From JAEYFP01 sp964566545 (GTDB lineage Bacteria; Bacillota; Clostridia; Lachnospirales; Lachnospiraceae), in the NCBI GenBank assembly GCA_964566545.1, contig CAZMIX010000001.1:62001-126000 (forward strand): 64,000 nucleotides of DNA. Reading direction: 5' to 3'. Made by a program: the position numbers and the translations under genes. Shown here one piece after another: positions 52,893 through 62,273 of the stretch; position 1 is the stretch's first letter, and every line of letters starts with the position of its first letter. Under the pieces are notes generated by a model. It had not been told where the DNA came from. It searched no databases and saw nothing but the letters and a program-made list of their open reading frames with translations.

Positions 52893-53501
52893 CTATTCTT
52901 CGCCGGTGAAATACTCCATCGTCGCGCCTGCCTCAGGTCCGATCCCTTCCCTTTTTACGACATTTGCCACCGTCTTTAACAAGATTTTCACATCGAGTAA
53001 AAAGGAAAGCTTTTCGGTGTATTCCACATCATATTCGAACTTCTGCGCCCAACTGATCGCATTCCTGCCGTTCACCTGAGCCAGCCCCGTCAAACCGGGT
53101 CTGACGTCGTGACGGTGCTTCTGCCTTTCATTATAAAGAGGCAGATACTGCACGAGCAGCGGACGCGGTCCTACGAGCGACATGTCGCCCTTTAAAATGC
53201 TGAGCAGCTCGGGAAGCTCGTCAAGACTCGTCGAGCGGAGCCGCTTCCCAAATTTGGTCAAGCGCACCTCGTCGGGAAGCAGCTCACCGTTTTCGCCCCG
53301 CTCCTCCGTCATCGAACGGAATTTATACATTTTAAAAATTTTTCCGCCCTTTCCCGGCCTGTCCTGATGAAACAACACAGGGCTTCCAAGCTTGACCCGC
53401 ACGAGCAGCGCAAGCGCCAAATAGACCGGCGACAGCACGAGCAGCGCCGCAAGGGAAAGCACGATATCCAACAATCGTTTCACGCAGTTTCTATAAATCA
53501 T
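52893..53501 (-). CDS. Short polyprenyl-phosphate sugar-1-phosphate transferase (PglC/WcaJ catalytic type)
   Basis: 202 residues: one N-terminal membrane-associated helix (RLLDIVLSLAALLVLSPVYL) and the catalytic domain alone (GKGGKIFKMYKFRSMTEERG, RSTSLDELPELLSILKGDM, LVGPRPLLVQYLPLYN, HDVRPGLTGLAQVNGRNAI). Enzymes of this length such as PglC transfer a 2,4-diamino or other N-acetylated 6-deoxy sugar 1-phosphate. It overlaps the aminotransferase gene by four bases, so the sugar made by the next two genes is probably its substrate. It starts the module 2 repeat unit. Confidence 0.92.
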   Translation of the reverse strand: MIYRNCVKRLLDIVLSLAALLVLSPVYLALALLVRVKLGSPVLFHQDRPGKGGKIFKMYKFRSMTEERGENGELLPDEVRLTKFGKRLRSTSLDELPELLSILKGDMSLVGPRPLLVQYLPLYNERQKHRHDVRPGLTGLAQVNGRNAISWAQKFEYDVEYTEKLSFLLDVKILLKTVANVVKREGIGPEAGATMEYFTGEE

Positions 53502-54631
53502 TTTCCAAATAGTCCTCTGATGATTGAAATGATGCGGTCCATATCTTCTTCTGTGTTCTTCACGTCGGAGGGCAGACAGACGCCACTTTCAAATACGCGC
53601 TCGCCGACGCTCTTTCCTTCGCATACCTGCACAAACCCATTTTTTGCAAACACGGGCTGGAGATTCATCGGCTTCCAGATCGGCCGCGATTCGATGTCTT
53701 CCTGTTCGAGGGCGACCATGATATCCAGCGGCTTTACCGGGCTGCCTTCGTCAAGCGTGATGCAGGAAAGCCAGAAATTAGGCTCCGTGTCCGGCAGATA
53801 CGGATTCATCCGAATGTGTCGGATATCGGCAAATGCTTCCTGGTAACGCAGATAAATTTCTTTTTTCTTTGCCTTATGCTCGTTAAGATACAAAAGCTGT
53901 CCGCGTCCGATCCCCGCGACGACATTGGACATCCGGTAGTTAAAGCCGATTTCCTTATGCTCATAATGGCGTTCCGGCTCCCGCGCCTGTGTCGCGAGAA
54001 AACGGGTCTTTTTTACGACCTCCTCGTCATGGCTCACAAGCATGCCGCCGCCGGACGTCGTGATAATTTTATTTCCGTTAAAGGAAAAAATGCCGATATC
54101 GCCAAACAACCCCGTCTGCCTGCCGTGCACACAAGCGCCGAGCGATTCCGCGGCATCCTCGATAAACGGCACGCCATGCTTTTTACAGATCGCGGCGATT
54201 TCCTCAAGCTTCGCCGGAGTACCATAAAGATTGGCCGAGATGACGGCCTTTGCGCTCGGGTAAAGGGAAAATGCCTTTTCAAGCGCTGCGGGATCCATAT
54301 TCCACGAATCCTCCTCACTGTCGATAAATACCGGCTTTGCGCCGATATACGTGATCGGGTTGACCGTGGCCGCAAACGTAAGCGAGGAGCCGAATACGAT
54401 ATCGTCCCGCTTGACGCCCGCGAGAATCAGCGCCAGATGGATTGCGCCCGTTCCTGCGCTCAGCGCCGCCGCATAGCCTTCACCTAAATAAGCCGCAAAT
54501 TCCTTTTCGAATTCATTGACGTTCGGTCCGAGGGGCGCGACCCAATTTGTATCAAACGCCTCCTGGATATATTTCAGCTCCTGTCCGTGCATCGTCGGGC
54601 AGGACAAAAAAATCTTTTTCTTTTCCATCAT
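53498..54631 (-). CDS. UDP-4-keto-sugar aminotransferase (PglE-like, DegT/DnrJ family)
   Basis: PLP aminotransferase of 377 residues: LSCPTMHGQELKYIQEAFDT, NWVAPLGPNVNEFEKEFA, AALSAGTGAIHLALILAG, IEDAAESLGACVHGRQTG and the PLP lysine in FSFNGNKIITTSGGGM. This set is typical of PglE/WeeJ enzymes, which put an amino group on C4 of UDP-4-keto-6-deoxy-GlcNAc. The start at 54631 shares one base with the stop of the dehydratase gene (TAATG); a longer frame from 54682 lies inside that gene. The PglD acetyltransferase that normally follows is absent. Confidence 0.92.
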   Translation of the reverse strand: MMEKKKIFLSCPTMHGQELKYIQEAFDTNWVAPLGPNVNEFEKEFAAYLGEGYAAALSAGTGAIHLALILAGVKRDDIVFGSSLTFAATVNPITYIGAKPVFIDSEEDSWNMDPAALEKAFSLYPSAKAVISANLYGTPAKLEEIAAICKKHGVPFIEDAAESLGACVHGRQTGLFGDIGIFSFNGNKIITTSGGGMLVSHDEEVVKKTRFLATQAREPERHYEHKEIGFNYRMSNVVAGIGRGQLLYLNEHKAKKKEIYLRYQEAFADIRHIRMNPYLPDTEPNFWLSCITLDEGSPVKPLDIMVALEQEDIESRPIWKPMNLQPVFAKNGFVQVCEGKSVGERVFESGVCLPSDVKNTEEDMDRIISIIRGLFGK

Positions 54632-56508
54632 TATTCGCCGTCTTTCTTTACTTGATAAGTGGGCACAAGCTTTCTTACCCATTCCCTGATCGCCTCATCG
54701 CCGGCTTCTTCCTTGGAATCCGCCTTCAACTCTTCAAGCTGCGAGAAAAATTCCGCTTCATCAAACTCGATCGGCTTGCCGACATGGATCAGGCGGTTTG
54801 CAGTTTCCTGCATCCCCTCCTCCTTCATCAGCATTTCCTCGTACAGCTTTTCACCGGGGCGCAGCCCGATAAACTGGATCTGAATATCCTCTCCGGGGAT
54901 ATAGCCGGATAAGCGGATCAGGTTTTTCGCAAGGTCGAGTATCTTCACAGGCTCGCCCATTTCCAATACAAAAATCTCGCCGCCGTGGGCATAAGCGCCT
55001 GCCTGCAGAACAAGAGACACCGCTTCCGGAATCGTCATAAAATAACGGATGATATCGGGATGTGTCACAGTGACCGGCCCTCCCGACGCAATCTGCTTTT
55101 TAAACAGCGGGATGACGCTGCCGTTGCTGCCGAGCACATTGCCGAAGCGCACCGCGACAAACTCCGTTTTGGAACGGCTGTCATAGGCTTGTACGATCAT
55201 TTCGCAAATGCGCTTGCTGGCACCCATGATGTTCGTCGGATTCACCGCCTTGTCGGTCGAGATCATGACAAACCGGTCCGTCTTGTATTTCACCGCCGCT
55301 TCAGCGACCTTCCACGTGCCGAGCACGTTGTTCTTGATCGCTTCGTTCGGGCTGTCCTCCATCAGAGGAACGTGCTTGTGCGCCGCCGCGTGATAGACGA
55401 TATTCGGACAGTACGTCTCAAACACCGAATTGACGCGGTTCGTATTTCTGACGGAGCCGATCAGCACCTCTAAATTCAGCTCCGGATACTTTTTTTTCAG
55501 CTCCTGCTGAATATCATAGGCGCTGTTTTCGTAAATATCAAAAATAATCAGCTGCTTTGGACGGTAGCTCGCGATCTGTCTGCAAAGCTCGCTTCCGATC
55601 GAACCGCCGCCGCCTGTAACAAGGATCACCTTGTCCCGCACATAGCCCATGATCGAATCGAGATCTACCTCGATCTGCTCTCTGCCGAGCAGGTCGATGA
55701 CATCGACCTTCCTTAACTGGCTGACATTGACCTCGCCGTTTACGAGCTGATAAATGCCGGGCAGCGTCTTTAGTTCACACTTCGTCTGCTTGCAGATCTC
55801 AAGGATTTCCTTTACGACCGCCTTCGGCGCGGCAGGCATCGCGATGATGATCTCATCGATATGATATTTGGCAACGCACTCCAAAATGTCATTCCGGTCG
55901 CCGACAACCTTGACCCCATGAATATAATTCCCGATTTTTGATTTATCATCATCGATGACGCAAAGCGCATTTTTCTGAATATAACTCGAGGACTTCATTT
56001 CCCGGATCAGCGAATTTCCCGCATCCCCCGCGCCGATCACCATGACGTTGACGCTTTTGGCCGTATCGGCCCGCTTTTCGACAAACGTGCGGAACGCGCG
56101 GTAGAAAAATCGGCTCATTACAACGAAAAAGAGCAGAAAGCCCCCGAAAAACACATACGAGCTTCGCGGATAGCTCCAATGCAGGAACCTATGCACGATT
56201 ACCATCTGCGAAACGGCGGAGCTGACACAGGCGAGCACAATATTGACCATTTCCGGCGCGCCGGCATATTCCCAAAGGCTCTGGTACATATGGAACAGCC
56301 AGAACAGAGCGATCGTGATCACAATACTGTACGGAAGGTAGTCCCACGCCGTCTCAATAAACGCCTGATCGGCGATATCCCCATACCGGAAATCAAATCT
56401 CGCCACGAGTCCGAGGTAGGTAGCTCCCGCAACCGCGAGCACATCCCAGACAATCAATCCAACTCTTCTGACGAAAAGCTGTCTATTTTTAATTAATCCT
56501 TTTTTCAT
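54631..56508 (-). CDS. Membrane-bound UDP-GlcNAc 4,6-dehydratase (PglF/CapD/WbpM type)
   Basis: 625 residues. Four N-terminal helices (VGLIVWDVLAVAGATYLGL and others) are followed by a CoA-binding-like domain (NVMVIGAGDAGNSLIREMK) and the catalytic SDR domain (KVILVTGGGGSIGSELCRQI, YHAAAHKHVPLMEDSPNEA, FVMISTDKAVNPTNIMGASK, RFGNVLGSNGSVIPLF). It makes UDP-4-keto-6-deoxy-GlcNAc for the aminotransferase encoded next. It has its own promoter at 56550-56578 and opens module 2. It is a different enzyme from the soluble CapE at 47095. Confidence 0.94.
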   Translation of the reverse strand: MKKGLIKNRQLFVRRVGLIVWDVLAVAGATYLGLVARFDFRYGDIADQAFIETAWDYLPYSIVITIALFWLFHMYQSLWEYAGAPEMVNIVLACVSSAVSQMVIVHRFLHWSYPRSSYVFFGGFLLFFVVMSRFFYRAFRTFVEKRADTAKSVNVMVIGAGDAGNSLIREMKSSSYIQKNALCVIDDDKSKIGNYIHGVKVVGDRNDILECVAKYHIDEIIIAMPAAPKAVVKEILEICKQTKCELKTLPGIYQLVNGEVNVSQLRKVDVIDLLGREQIEVDLDSIMGYVRDKVILVTGGGGSIGSELCRQIASYRPKQLIIFDIYENSAYDIQQELKKKYPELNLEVLIGSVRNTNRVNSVFETYCPNIVYHAAAHKHVPLMEDSPNEAIKNNVLGTWKVAEAAVKYKTDRFVMISTDKAVNPTNIMGASKRICEMIVQAYDSRSKTEFVAVRFGNVLGSNGSVIPLFKKQIASGGPVTVTHPDIIRYFMTIPEAVSLVLQAGAYAHGGEIFVLEMGEPVKILDLAKNLIRLSGYIPGEDIQIQFIGLRPGEKLYEEMLMKEEGMQETANRLIHVGKPIEFDEAEFFSQLEELKADSKEEAGDEAIREWVRKLVPTYQVKKDGE

Positions 56509-56549
56509 TTTTATTTTCCATTCTGTAATATCCAGTATTCAATCGTTTT

Positions 56550-56578
56550 ATTATAACAGATATCACCTGTCACTTCAA
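56550..56578 (-). promoter_or_regulatory. Sigma-A promoter of the PglF-like operon
   Basis: TTGAAG (56573-56578), 17 bases and a perfect TATAAT (56550-56555) on the minus strand, 42 bp before the gene start. The -35 box overlaps the stop codon of the preceding Wzy gene, so module 2 can be transcribed apart from module 1. Confidence 0.8.
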
Positions 56579-57789
56579 GTTTTCCGCGCATTACCAATCA
56601 AATCAGGATGTTTTTGTATCCGGTTGTTGATGATTGCGAACAAAAACAGGAACAGCAAAGAAAACGGCGGTACAATCACGTAATTTTCCAAAAAAGATGT
56701 CAGCAGCATCGTCATAATGCCCGCCATTGCACATTTCGCAACGGGATCCGCGGCCGCTATTTTACGGATGCCAAACAGCCGGTACAGTAAAAAGCAGCAG
56801 GCCGCGATAAATACAGCAAGCCCATGGATAACCAGAAGGTCCAGCAGCCCATTATGCACCTCTAACATCCCGTCCATCCATTCGACCTGAATGACATAAG
56901 AGGAGCCGATGCCCGTAAGTGGCTGTTTCAAATAGGCGCTCCAAAGCTCGGACCAGATTTCCTCGCGTCCCGACAAAATATCCTTGTAAAAAATCTGGAT
57001 CTGAAACTGCTCCCTTAGTACGCCGAGCCATACATACAGACCCGTGAAGGCGATCGAGCCGATCGTCGCACCCGCACACAGCACGTAATAAAGCGGCTTA
57101 AAACTCCATGCTTTTTTCGGAATCAGCAGCAGGATCGCCAGCACAAGCAGTCCGACGAGCGCACACCTGGAACGGTACCACGCAATGATTTTATAAGCGA
57201 GGAAAAAAAGCAGCACTTCCACGATCCACAAATATTTCTGGTATTTCCATTGCTTTTGGTTTTTCAAATAATCTTTCACATATTCCATCAGAAGCATCGT
57301 GAACAAAAAGCCCGTGATGAGCACAAGTCCGCCAAAATTCGTGTTATAACCTTTAAAATATCCCTTTACGTCCACCGTCCAGTAAAAGAAAAAGAATCCG
57401 GTAAAACCGGCGCTGATCAATAGCATCCTGTCGGAAAACACAACTTTATTTGCCAGATATAAAATCAGCAGGAAATCGGCCACAATTAAAATGGCGCCCT
57501 TATCGGAGCCGATCAGAAACAGATGCAAAAGCGCCAGCAAATCTGCCGCCGCCATCAAATAAAACGCCGGATCACGCAGGGCGTCCTTTCTATTCACGTA
57601 GCATAAAAAGGCGATGCCAAGCGCCGCCGAAGCCACGAGCGTCCCATAGGGTGCCGTCGCCTCATACCACGAATAAAAATTCCAGCCCGCGGTGATCAGC
57701 ACGAATACGCCTGCTGCCAGCGCAATATTTCCGATCCGTTTCCTCTTTTCACTGATCCCGTTTTCTATCTGAAGTTCCTGTTCTTTCAT
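56575..57789 (-). CDS. O-antigen ligase/Wzy-like membrane protein, copy 2 of module 1
   Basis: 404 residues, about 11 helices. The periplasmic loop has SGREEIWSELWSAYLKQPL, TGIGSSYVIQVEWMDGML and VHNGLLDLLVIHGLAVFI, the R-x-x-I-W, G-I-G and H-N elements of the family. The protein at 59262 has the same elements in the same spacing, so the two are paralogues separated only by the flippase gene. One may polymerise and the other ligate the chain to the cell wall or lipid. A GGAGG site lies before the start. Confidence 0.85.
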   Translation of the reverse strand: MKEQELQIENGISEKRKRIGNIALAAGVFVLITAGWNFYSWYEATAPYGTLVASAALGIAFLCYVNRKDALRDPAFYLMAAADLLALLHLFLIGSDKGAILIVADFLLILYLANKVVFSDRMLLISAGFTGFFFFYWTVDVKGYFKGYNTNFGGLVLITGFLFTMLLMEYVKDYLKNQKQWKYQKYLWIVEVLLFFLAYKIIAWYRSRCALVGLLVLAILLLIPKKAWSFKPLYYVLCAGATIGSIAFTGLYVWLGVLREQFQIQIFYKDILSGREEIWSELWSAYLKQPLTGIGSSYVIQVEWMDGMLEVHNGLLDLLVIHGLAVFIAACCFLLYRLFGIRKIAAADPVAKCAMAGIMTMLLTSFLENYVIVPPFSLLFLFLFAIINNRIQKHPDLIGNARKT

Positions 57790-57859
57790 GACACTATGTT
57801 CCTCCGCATGTTTCTGTTGAATGGGATAAAATCACACCTGCAAATAATGGTTCTCTTTA

Positions 57860-59275
57860 TCATTTCAATTCATTTTTTTTCCGAATTAAGGACAATGCTT
57901 TTTTTAGGATGTCCACGGCTTCTTTTCTATATAGCGCAACTAACAGCACAGCGATCAACCCGTTAAGCGCATAGACGGGGCTAAAGGAGCGGATCATCAC
58001 GACCGACTGCAGCACGAGCAGCAGATAGGAAAGATAGTCCCTGACCATATTAGTTTTAATTGCCACATATTTTTTCACAATCAAAAATGCCATAACATAC
58101 ATCGTAAAATATGAAACTGCCGTCGCCACCGCAGAGCCCATCGCTCCAAAACGCGGAACGAGCAGGAAATTCAGCACAATATTCAGCAACGCACCCGCGC
58201 CTGTCGCAAACCCCATCGACCGGCTGTCCTTATGCGCCAGGCAAATCGAGCCGAGAAACCCCGTCAGCGCGCCGAAAATGACCGAAATCAGCAACGGCGG
58301 AACATATTGCCACGCCTCGTAAAAATCCTTTTTAAACAGCAGCCATGCAAGAAACCGAACACACAAAATGAGCGCCGAACACCCAATTACCATAAAGGTA
58401 TTATACGCGTGATACATCGTCGAGAAAAATTCGTTACTGTTTTTATCGGCGTAGCTTTTTGTCGCAGACATTTGCCAAGCCTGCGCAAAAATACGCTGAA
58501 ACACCATCAGAATCGCCGGAATTTTATAGGCAACCCCGTAAATCCCGTTGACGGCCGTACCGCAGATCGCCGCCAGAATATAACGATCCGCCGCGTTATT
58601 GATCCAGCTTCCCGTAGAGTAAAGCAGCAGCGGCTTCCCGTAAGCGAGCATTTCCTTTTCCAGAGTCTGATCCTTATGAAGACTTCCCTTCGTATGCCGT
58701 CTCGCGAGCAGCAGCATCAGACAAACCGCCGCCGTATAGGCAAGCATCTGGGAAAACAGGTATCCATTTAAGCCGATTTTCAGTACAAGCAGGAAAAACA
58801 GATTGGAAAGCAGCATGATCAGCGTAGAAAACACGCTTCCCGAAACGACGATCGCAACGAATTCGCAGCCTTGAAAATATAAAATCAAAAATTCATAAAA
58901 TGCGTTGGTGATAAAAAGCAGCACGAACAAAAACAGGTACCATTTCATCTGACCGGACACAAAAAAAGCTGAAATACCCGCCGCAAGCGCGACAAAAACG
59001 CCGCCCGCCGCCGTGTATTTCAGTCCGATTCTAAGAATGCTTCCTCGTTTTTCTTCTCTTTCGATGCCATATCGCAGCGCCGCTTCACCCATATTTACCG
59101 TAAGCGCAGGCACAAGCAGAAGTATTGTCACCTGAAAAATATCGGCAACACCGTACTCTTGTGTCGTCAGTACATTTGTATAGAAAGGGACAAGCAAAAA
59201 AACCAGTATTTTGGATACAAAATTACTGACCGAAAACAATGCGATATTATTGGCTAAATATTTATACTTTCCCAT
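57860..59275 (-). CDS. Wzx-type flippase (module 1)
   Basis: 471 residues, 12-14 helices. Family elements: VSNFVSKILVFLLVPFYTNV, TTQEYGVADIFQVTILLL, NAADRYILAAICGTAVNGIY and GVAYKIPAILMVFQRIFAQA. It flips the repeat unit begun by the initiating transferase at the right edge. The ATG at 59275 is preferred over a TTG four codons upstream; no strong ribosome binding site is seen for either. The gene overlaps the Wzy-like gene upstream by 14 bases, which suggests coupled translation. Confidence 0.9.
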   Translation of the reverse strand: MGKYKYLANNIALFSVSNFVSKILVFLLVPFYTNVLTTQEYGVADIFQVTILLLVPALTVNMGEAALRYGIEREEKRGSILRIGLKYTAAGGVFVALAAGISAFFVSGQMKWYLFLFVLLFITNAFYEFLILYFQGCEFVAIVVSGSVFSTLIMLLSNLFFLLVLKIGLNGYLFSQMLAYTAAVCLMLLLARRHTKGSLHKDQTLEKEMLAYGKPLLLYSTGSWINNAADRYILAAICGTAVNGIYGVAYKIPAILMVFQRIFAQAWQMSATKSYADKNSNEFFSTMYHAYNTFMVIGCSALILCVRFLAWLLFKKDFYEAWQYVPPLLISVIFGALTGFLGSICLAHKDSRSMGFATGAGALLNIVLNFLLVPRFGAMGSAVATAVSYFTMYVMAFLIVKKYVAIKTNMVRDYLSYLLLVLQSVVMIRSFSPVYALNGLIAVLLVALYRKEAVDILKKALSLIRKKNELK

Positions 59276-60440
59276 TCGTCTCTTCAACCTTTTTTTTGCC
59301 GGTCTTATGATTGACGACCGCCAATAAGAAAATCAAATTCAGCGCATAATCCGCCCAGATCAAATCCACGTCGAAATAGGACTCGAAAAATACGGCGATG
59401 ACCGCGCTGAGCGCGCACAGCGCCAGCCTGTTATTACAGACAATTTCACGGAAGGCGCCAAGCCTCTTATAAACAAAGTAGAGAACGCCCGCAAATACGA
59501 AGATCCCATGGACAACGAGAATATTATACATCGCGTTATGCACATTGAACTCCCAAAAGGATTCGAGCGTCACGTTCGTCCCAATCCCCGTAAGCGGCTT
59601 TTGAATAAACAGCGTCCAGAATTCGTACCAGATTCTGTTGCGTCCCGAGAATACCGGTTTATAGAAAAACGGAATCTGAAAGTTCACGCCCGTCGTGCCG
59701 ATCAGCACATAAACGCAGACAAACACGAGGGAGCCCAGCGTTGCCAGCAGGCATAAAAGACCGAACAGCTTTTTATTGCCCCACCATTTTTTCGGTGCGA
59801 TAAAATTTAAGAAGACAAACGCCACAAGCATGATAAACGCGCCTCTGGCACGATGCCAAAGCACAAGCTGGACGCCCTTTAGCAATAAAATTACCATGAA
59901 CAAGCCGACAATCTCATGCTTTTCATAAAGCTGCTGCAAAAACACAAACGCGCACAGCAGTGTGAAGACCGTAAAGGTCGCCGCCGTATTCGTATTGTAA
60001 GCGTAGGATTCATAATCGCCGAACATTTTCGGATAAGCGATGATCAGCCAATAGAGCAGCAGAAGCAGATATAAGCCCGACAAAACTGTAATCTGCCGCT
60101 TTGTAAGTAAAAGCTTGTCGGATAAATACCAAATCAGCACGAAGTTGGACGGTACAAAGAAAGCGCCCTTGCCCGAATTTACAACCAGAAGATTGATCCC
60201 GGCAAGCAAAACAATTGCCGCAAGAAGAAACATCTCCTTATCCCTGCTTTTTATCATCCCGATCAGATCGACATTATTTAAGAATAAAAGAATGCACATC
60301 ATAAACACAAATACGCCTACATAAGCATCCGTTGCGCCGTAGAATTTCGGTATCATAAATGTAAGTGTGTAGCCTGTAAACAGTAAAAGAAGAACGATCC
60401 AATTGATCATTTCTTGTCTTTTCTTCTGTTTATCCATCAT
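59262..60440 (-). CDS. O-antigen ligase/Wzy-like membrane protein, copy 1 of module 1
   Basis: 392 residues, about 11 helices. The periplasmic loop contains FSGRNRIWYEFWTLFIQKPL, TGIGTNVTLESFWEFN and VHNAMYNILVVHGIFVFAG. It is paralogous to 56575-57789. The start at 60440 overlaps the stop of the fusion transferase gene by four bases (ATGA); a longer frame from 60485 lies inside that gene. Probably the polymerase of module 1, but which of the two paralogues polymerises cannot be decided. Confidence 0.86.
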   Translation of the reverse strand: MMDKQKKRQEMINWIVLLLLFTGYTLTFMIPKFYGATDAYVGVFVFMMCILLFLNNVDLIGMIKSRDKEMFLLAAIVLLAGINLLVVNSGKGAFFVPSNFVLIWYLSDKLLLTKRQITVLSGLYLLLLLYWLIIAYPKMFGDYESYAYNTNTAATFTVFTLLCAFVFLQQLYEKHEIVGLFMVILLLKGVQLVLWHRARGAFIMLVAFVFLNFIAPKKWWGNKKLFGLLCLLATLGSLVFVCVYVLIGTTGVNFQIPFFYKPVFSGRNRIWYEFWTLFIQKPLTGIGTNVTLESFWEFNVHNAMYNILVVHGIFVFAGVLYFVYKRLGAFREIVCNNRLALCALSAVIAVFFESYFDVDLIWADYALNLIFLLAVVNHKTGKKKVEETNGKV

Positions 60441-62224
60441 AGCTTCGCCAGCTTTTTCTGAAGCTGACAGGTTCTTGCTTCCCATGAGGCAGACTCCTTA
60501 TCGATTTTAGTCATCAGCCTTTCCGCGTTTCCATGCCGCAAAAGGCCGTCTATCTTCACCGCGATTTCCTCTGCATCCTCATAATTTTCAATCACATCCG
60601 CATCTTCCACACTGTTAAACAGAGCGAGAGCCCCTACATGCTTTGATAAAAGAACGCTGCAGCCGCACATCAGAGCCTCAAGCGGGGCAAGCCCGAATGT
60701 TTCAAAGCAGCTGTTTTGTACAAATAGCTGTGAGGAACGCAAAAGAGTCATTGTCTCCTCAAACGGCACGATTCCTCTGTTTTCCACGAAGGAGTAGCTG
60801 TTGATCAGCTCCGTATCGAGTCCCTTGTCACCGATAACGATCAGCTTTACCGGCTCTCCGCCGTCCGCCGTCCAGCTTTCATTCAATAGTTGCAGCGCCT
60901 CGCAAATATGCCTGATTTTTTTTCTCGGCATCCCGCCGCCAATCGAGATGACCTGCCGCCCAATCCTCTCAGCCGCCGCTGTCGGATCAGGCGTAAAATC
61001 GATTCCATTGACCGCGCTGTCGATTTTGTCCTGATACTTAGGGTAAGTTTCCCGTAGCCAACCCGCAAACCAGTCGGAAACAGCAAATATCCGATCCGCA
61101 AGCGCCAGCGTTTTGCGCTCGATGCGGTTCATCGCCTCGTCCGGCACGCCGTTAATCGCGTTTTCATGCTCGACACAGCCGTGCATCAAATATGCCGATG
61201 GTTTTTTGAAAAGCTTCGCCAAACGTAACCCAAGCACATTTTGGCCGGAGTATCCCGAATAGAGCACGACCTGCGTACGCATCGTCTTGATTATGATTTC
61301 AGGCACCCGCAAAACCTTGGAGCGCGCCTTTTGATACAGCGTATCCTTCGGCAGCCTTTTCAGATAGTTCTTTGTCACGTTGGCGGGGCCTGTCCCTGTT
61401 CTGAAATCTCCCGCAAGAAAAATTCTCGGGATCCGGTTCAAATATTCACGACGCCCCTTCAGCATAAGGTGCAGCGCGGCCACCGTCGTCATGTTACCGC
61501 CGTATAGTCCGTGCTTTCTTAAAGCAAACTGCAAAATCAAAAGCAGCGAACCCGTCTTTGACATCGCGCCGTAGTTAGCGCCTCTTGACACGAAAAACCG
61601 CTCGTCATAGCCCTGAAACCAGGTGGATGGCTCTTCTCTGAGCGAAGCGATCTGAATTGGAACATAATAAATTTTTTTCTTTTTTTTCAGACAATCATAG
61701 AGGAAAATATTTTCCTCTCCCATATGATAATGCGCGCCCGCACCAAACAGCTCATCAAAACGGACATCCAAAACCGAATCGCGCCGAAAAGCAATTTCCG
61801 GCGAAAATATTTTCAGCACCGAAAAATATCCCATCCGCTTTTCCTTCGGAAAATTCGGCTCCGGCTTTTCCTTCCGTTTAATATAAAAAACAATGATGTC
61901 GGCATCCGGACGGCTGTCAAAAGCATCGCAAATCAGCTTTTCATAGTCTTCCACATATTCTACATCATTATCACATAGAATGCAAACCTCCGCTTCGGCC
62001 TTCGCGATCGCCAAATTCCGGCTTTTACTAAGCCCCCGCTCCGTTGTTTCAATATAAGTAATGTTCTGCTCACGGCCTGAAATGCTTTTTCTTTTGACCG
62101 TTTCCTCGCGCGTTTTGTCGCATTGATTGATAATCACCGCGTCAGAAGTAATATGCAGTGTGTCCGCATACGCCTCATTCTCTAAAAACATCGCGGATAA
62201 CAATACCTGAAATTTCATATGCAT
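60437..62224 (-). CDS. Bifunctional GT2-GT4 glycosyltransferase fusion
   Basis: 595 residues with two transferase domains. Residues 1-270 are a GT-A-like domain (TERGLSKSRNLAIAKAEAEV, ILCDNDVEYVEDYEKLI with the DND metal site, HMGEENIFLYDCLKK). Residues 285-595 are a GT4 GT-B domain (RIFLAGDFRTGTGPANVTKN, AYLMHGCVEHENAINGVP, ISIGGGMPRKKIRHICEALQ, and FVQNSCFETFGLAPLEALMC with the E-x7-E site). Each half is complete, so it should add two sugars. The start has GGGAGG four bases upstream; an ATG two codons later is the alternative. Confidence 0.85.
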   Translation of the reverse strand: MHMKFQVLLSAMFLENEAYADTLHITSDAVIINQCDKTREETVKRKSISGREQNITYIETTERGLSKSRNLAIAKAEAEVCILCDNDVEYVEDYEKLICDAFDSRPDADIIVFYIKRKEKPEPNFPKEKRMGYFSVLKIFSPEIAFRRDSVLDVRFDELFGAGAHYHMGEENIFLYDCLKKKKKIYYVPIQIASLREEPSTWFQGYDERFFVSRGANYGAMSKTGSLLLILQFALRKHGLYGGNMTTVAALHLMLKGRREYLNRIPRIFLAGDFRTGTGPANVTKNYLKRLPKDTLYQKARSKVLRVPEIIIKTMRTQVVLYSGYSGQNVLGLRLAKLFKKPSAYLMHGCVEHENAINGVPDEAMNRIERKTLALADRIFAVSDWFAGWLRETYPKYQDKIDSAVNGIDFTPDPTAAAERIGRQVISIGGGMPRKKIRHICEALQLLNESWTADGGEPVKLIVIGDKGLDTELINSYSFVENRGIVPFEETMTLLRSSQLFVQNSCFETFGLAPLEALMCGCSVLLSKHVGALALFNSVEDADVIENYEDAEEIAVKIDGLLRHGNAERLMTKIDKESASWEARTCQLQKKLAKL

Positions 62225-62273
62225 AAAACCTCCCGCTATACGTTACAGTTTAGCCGACCAGCCCAACTATAGC

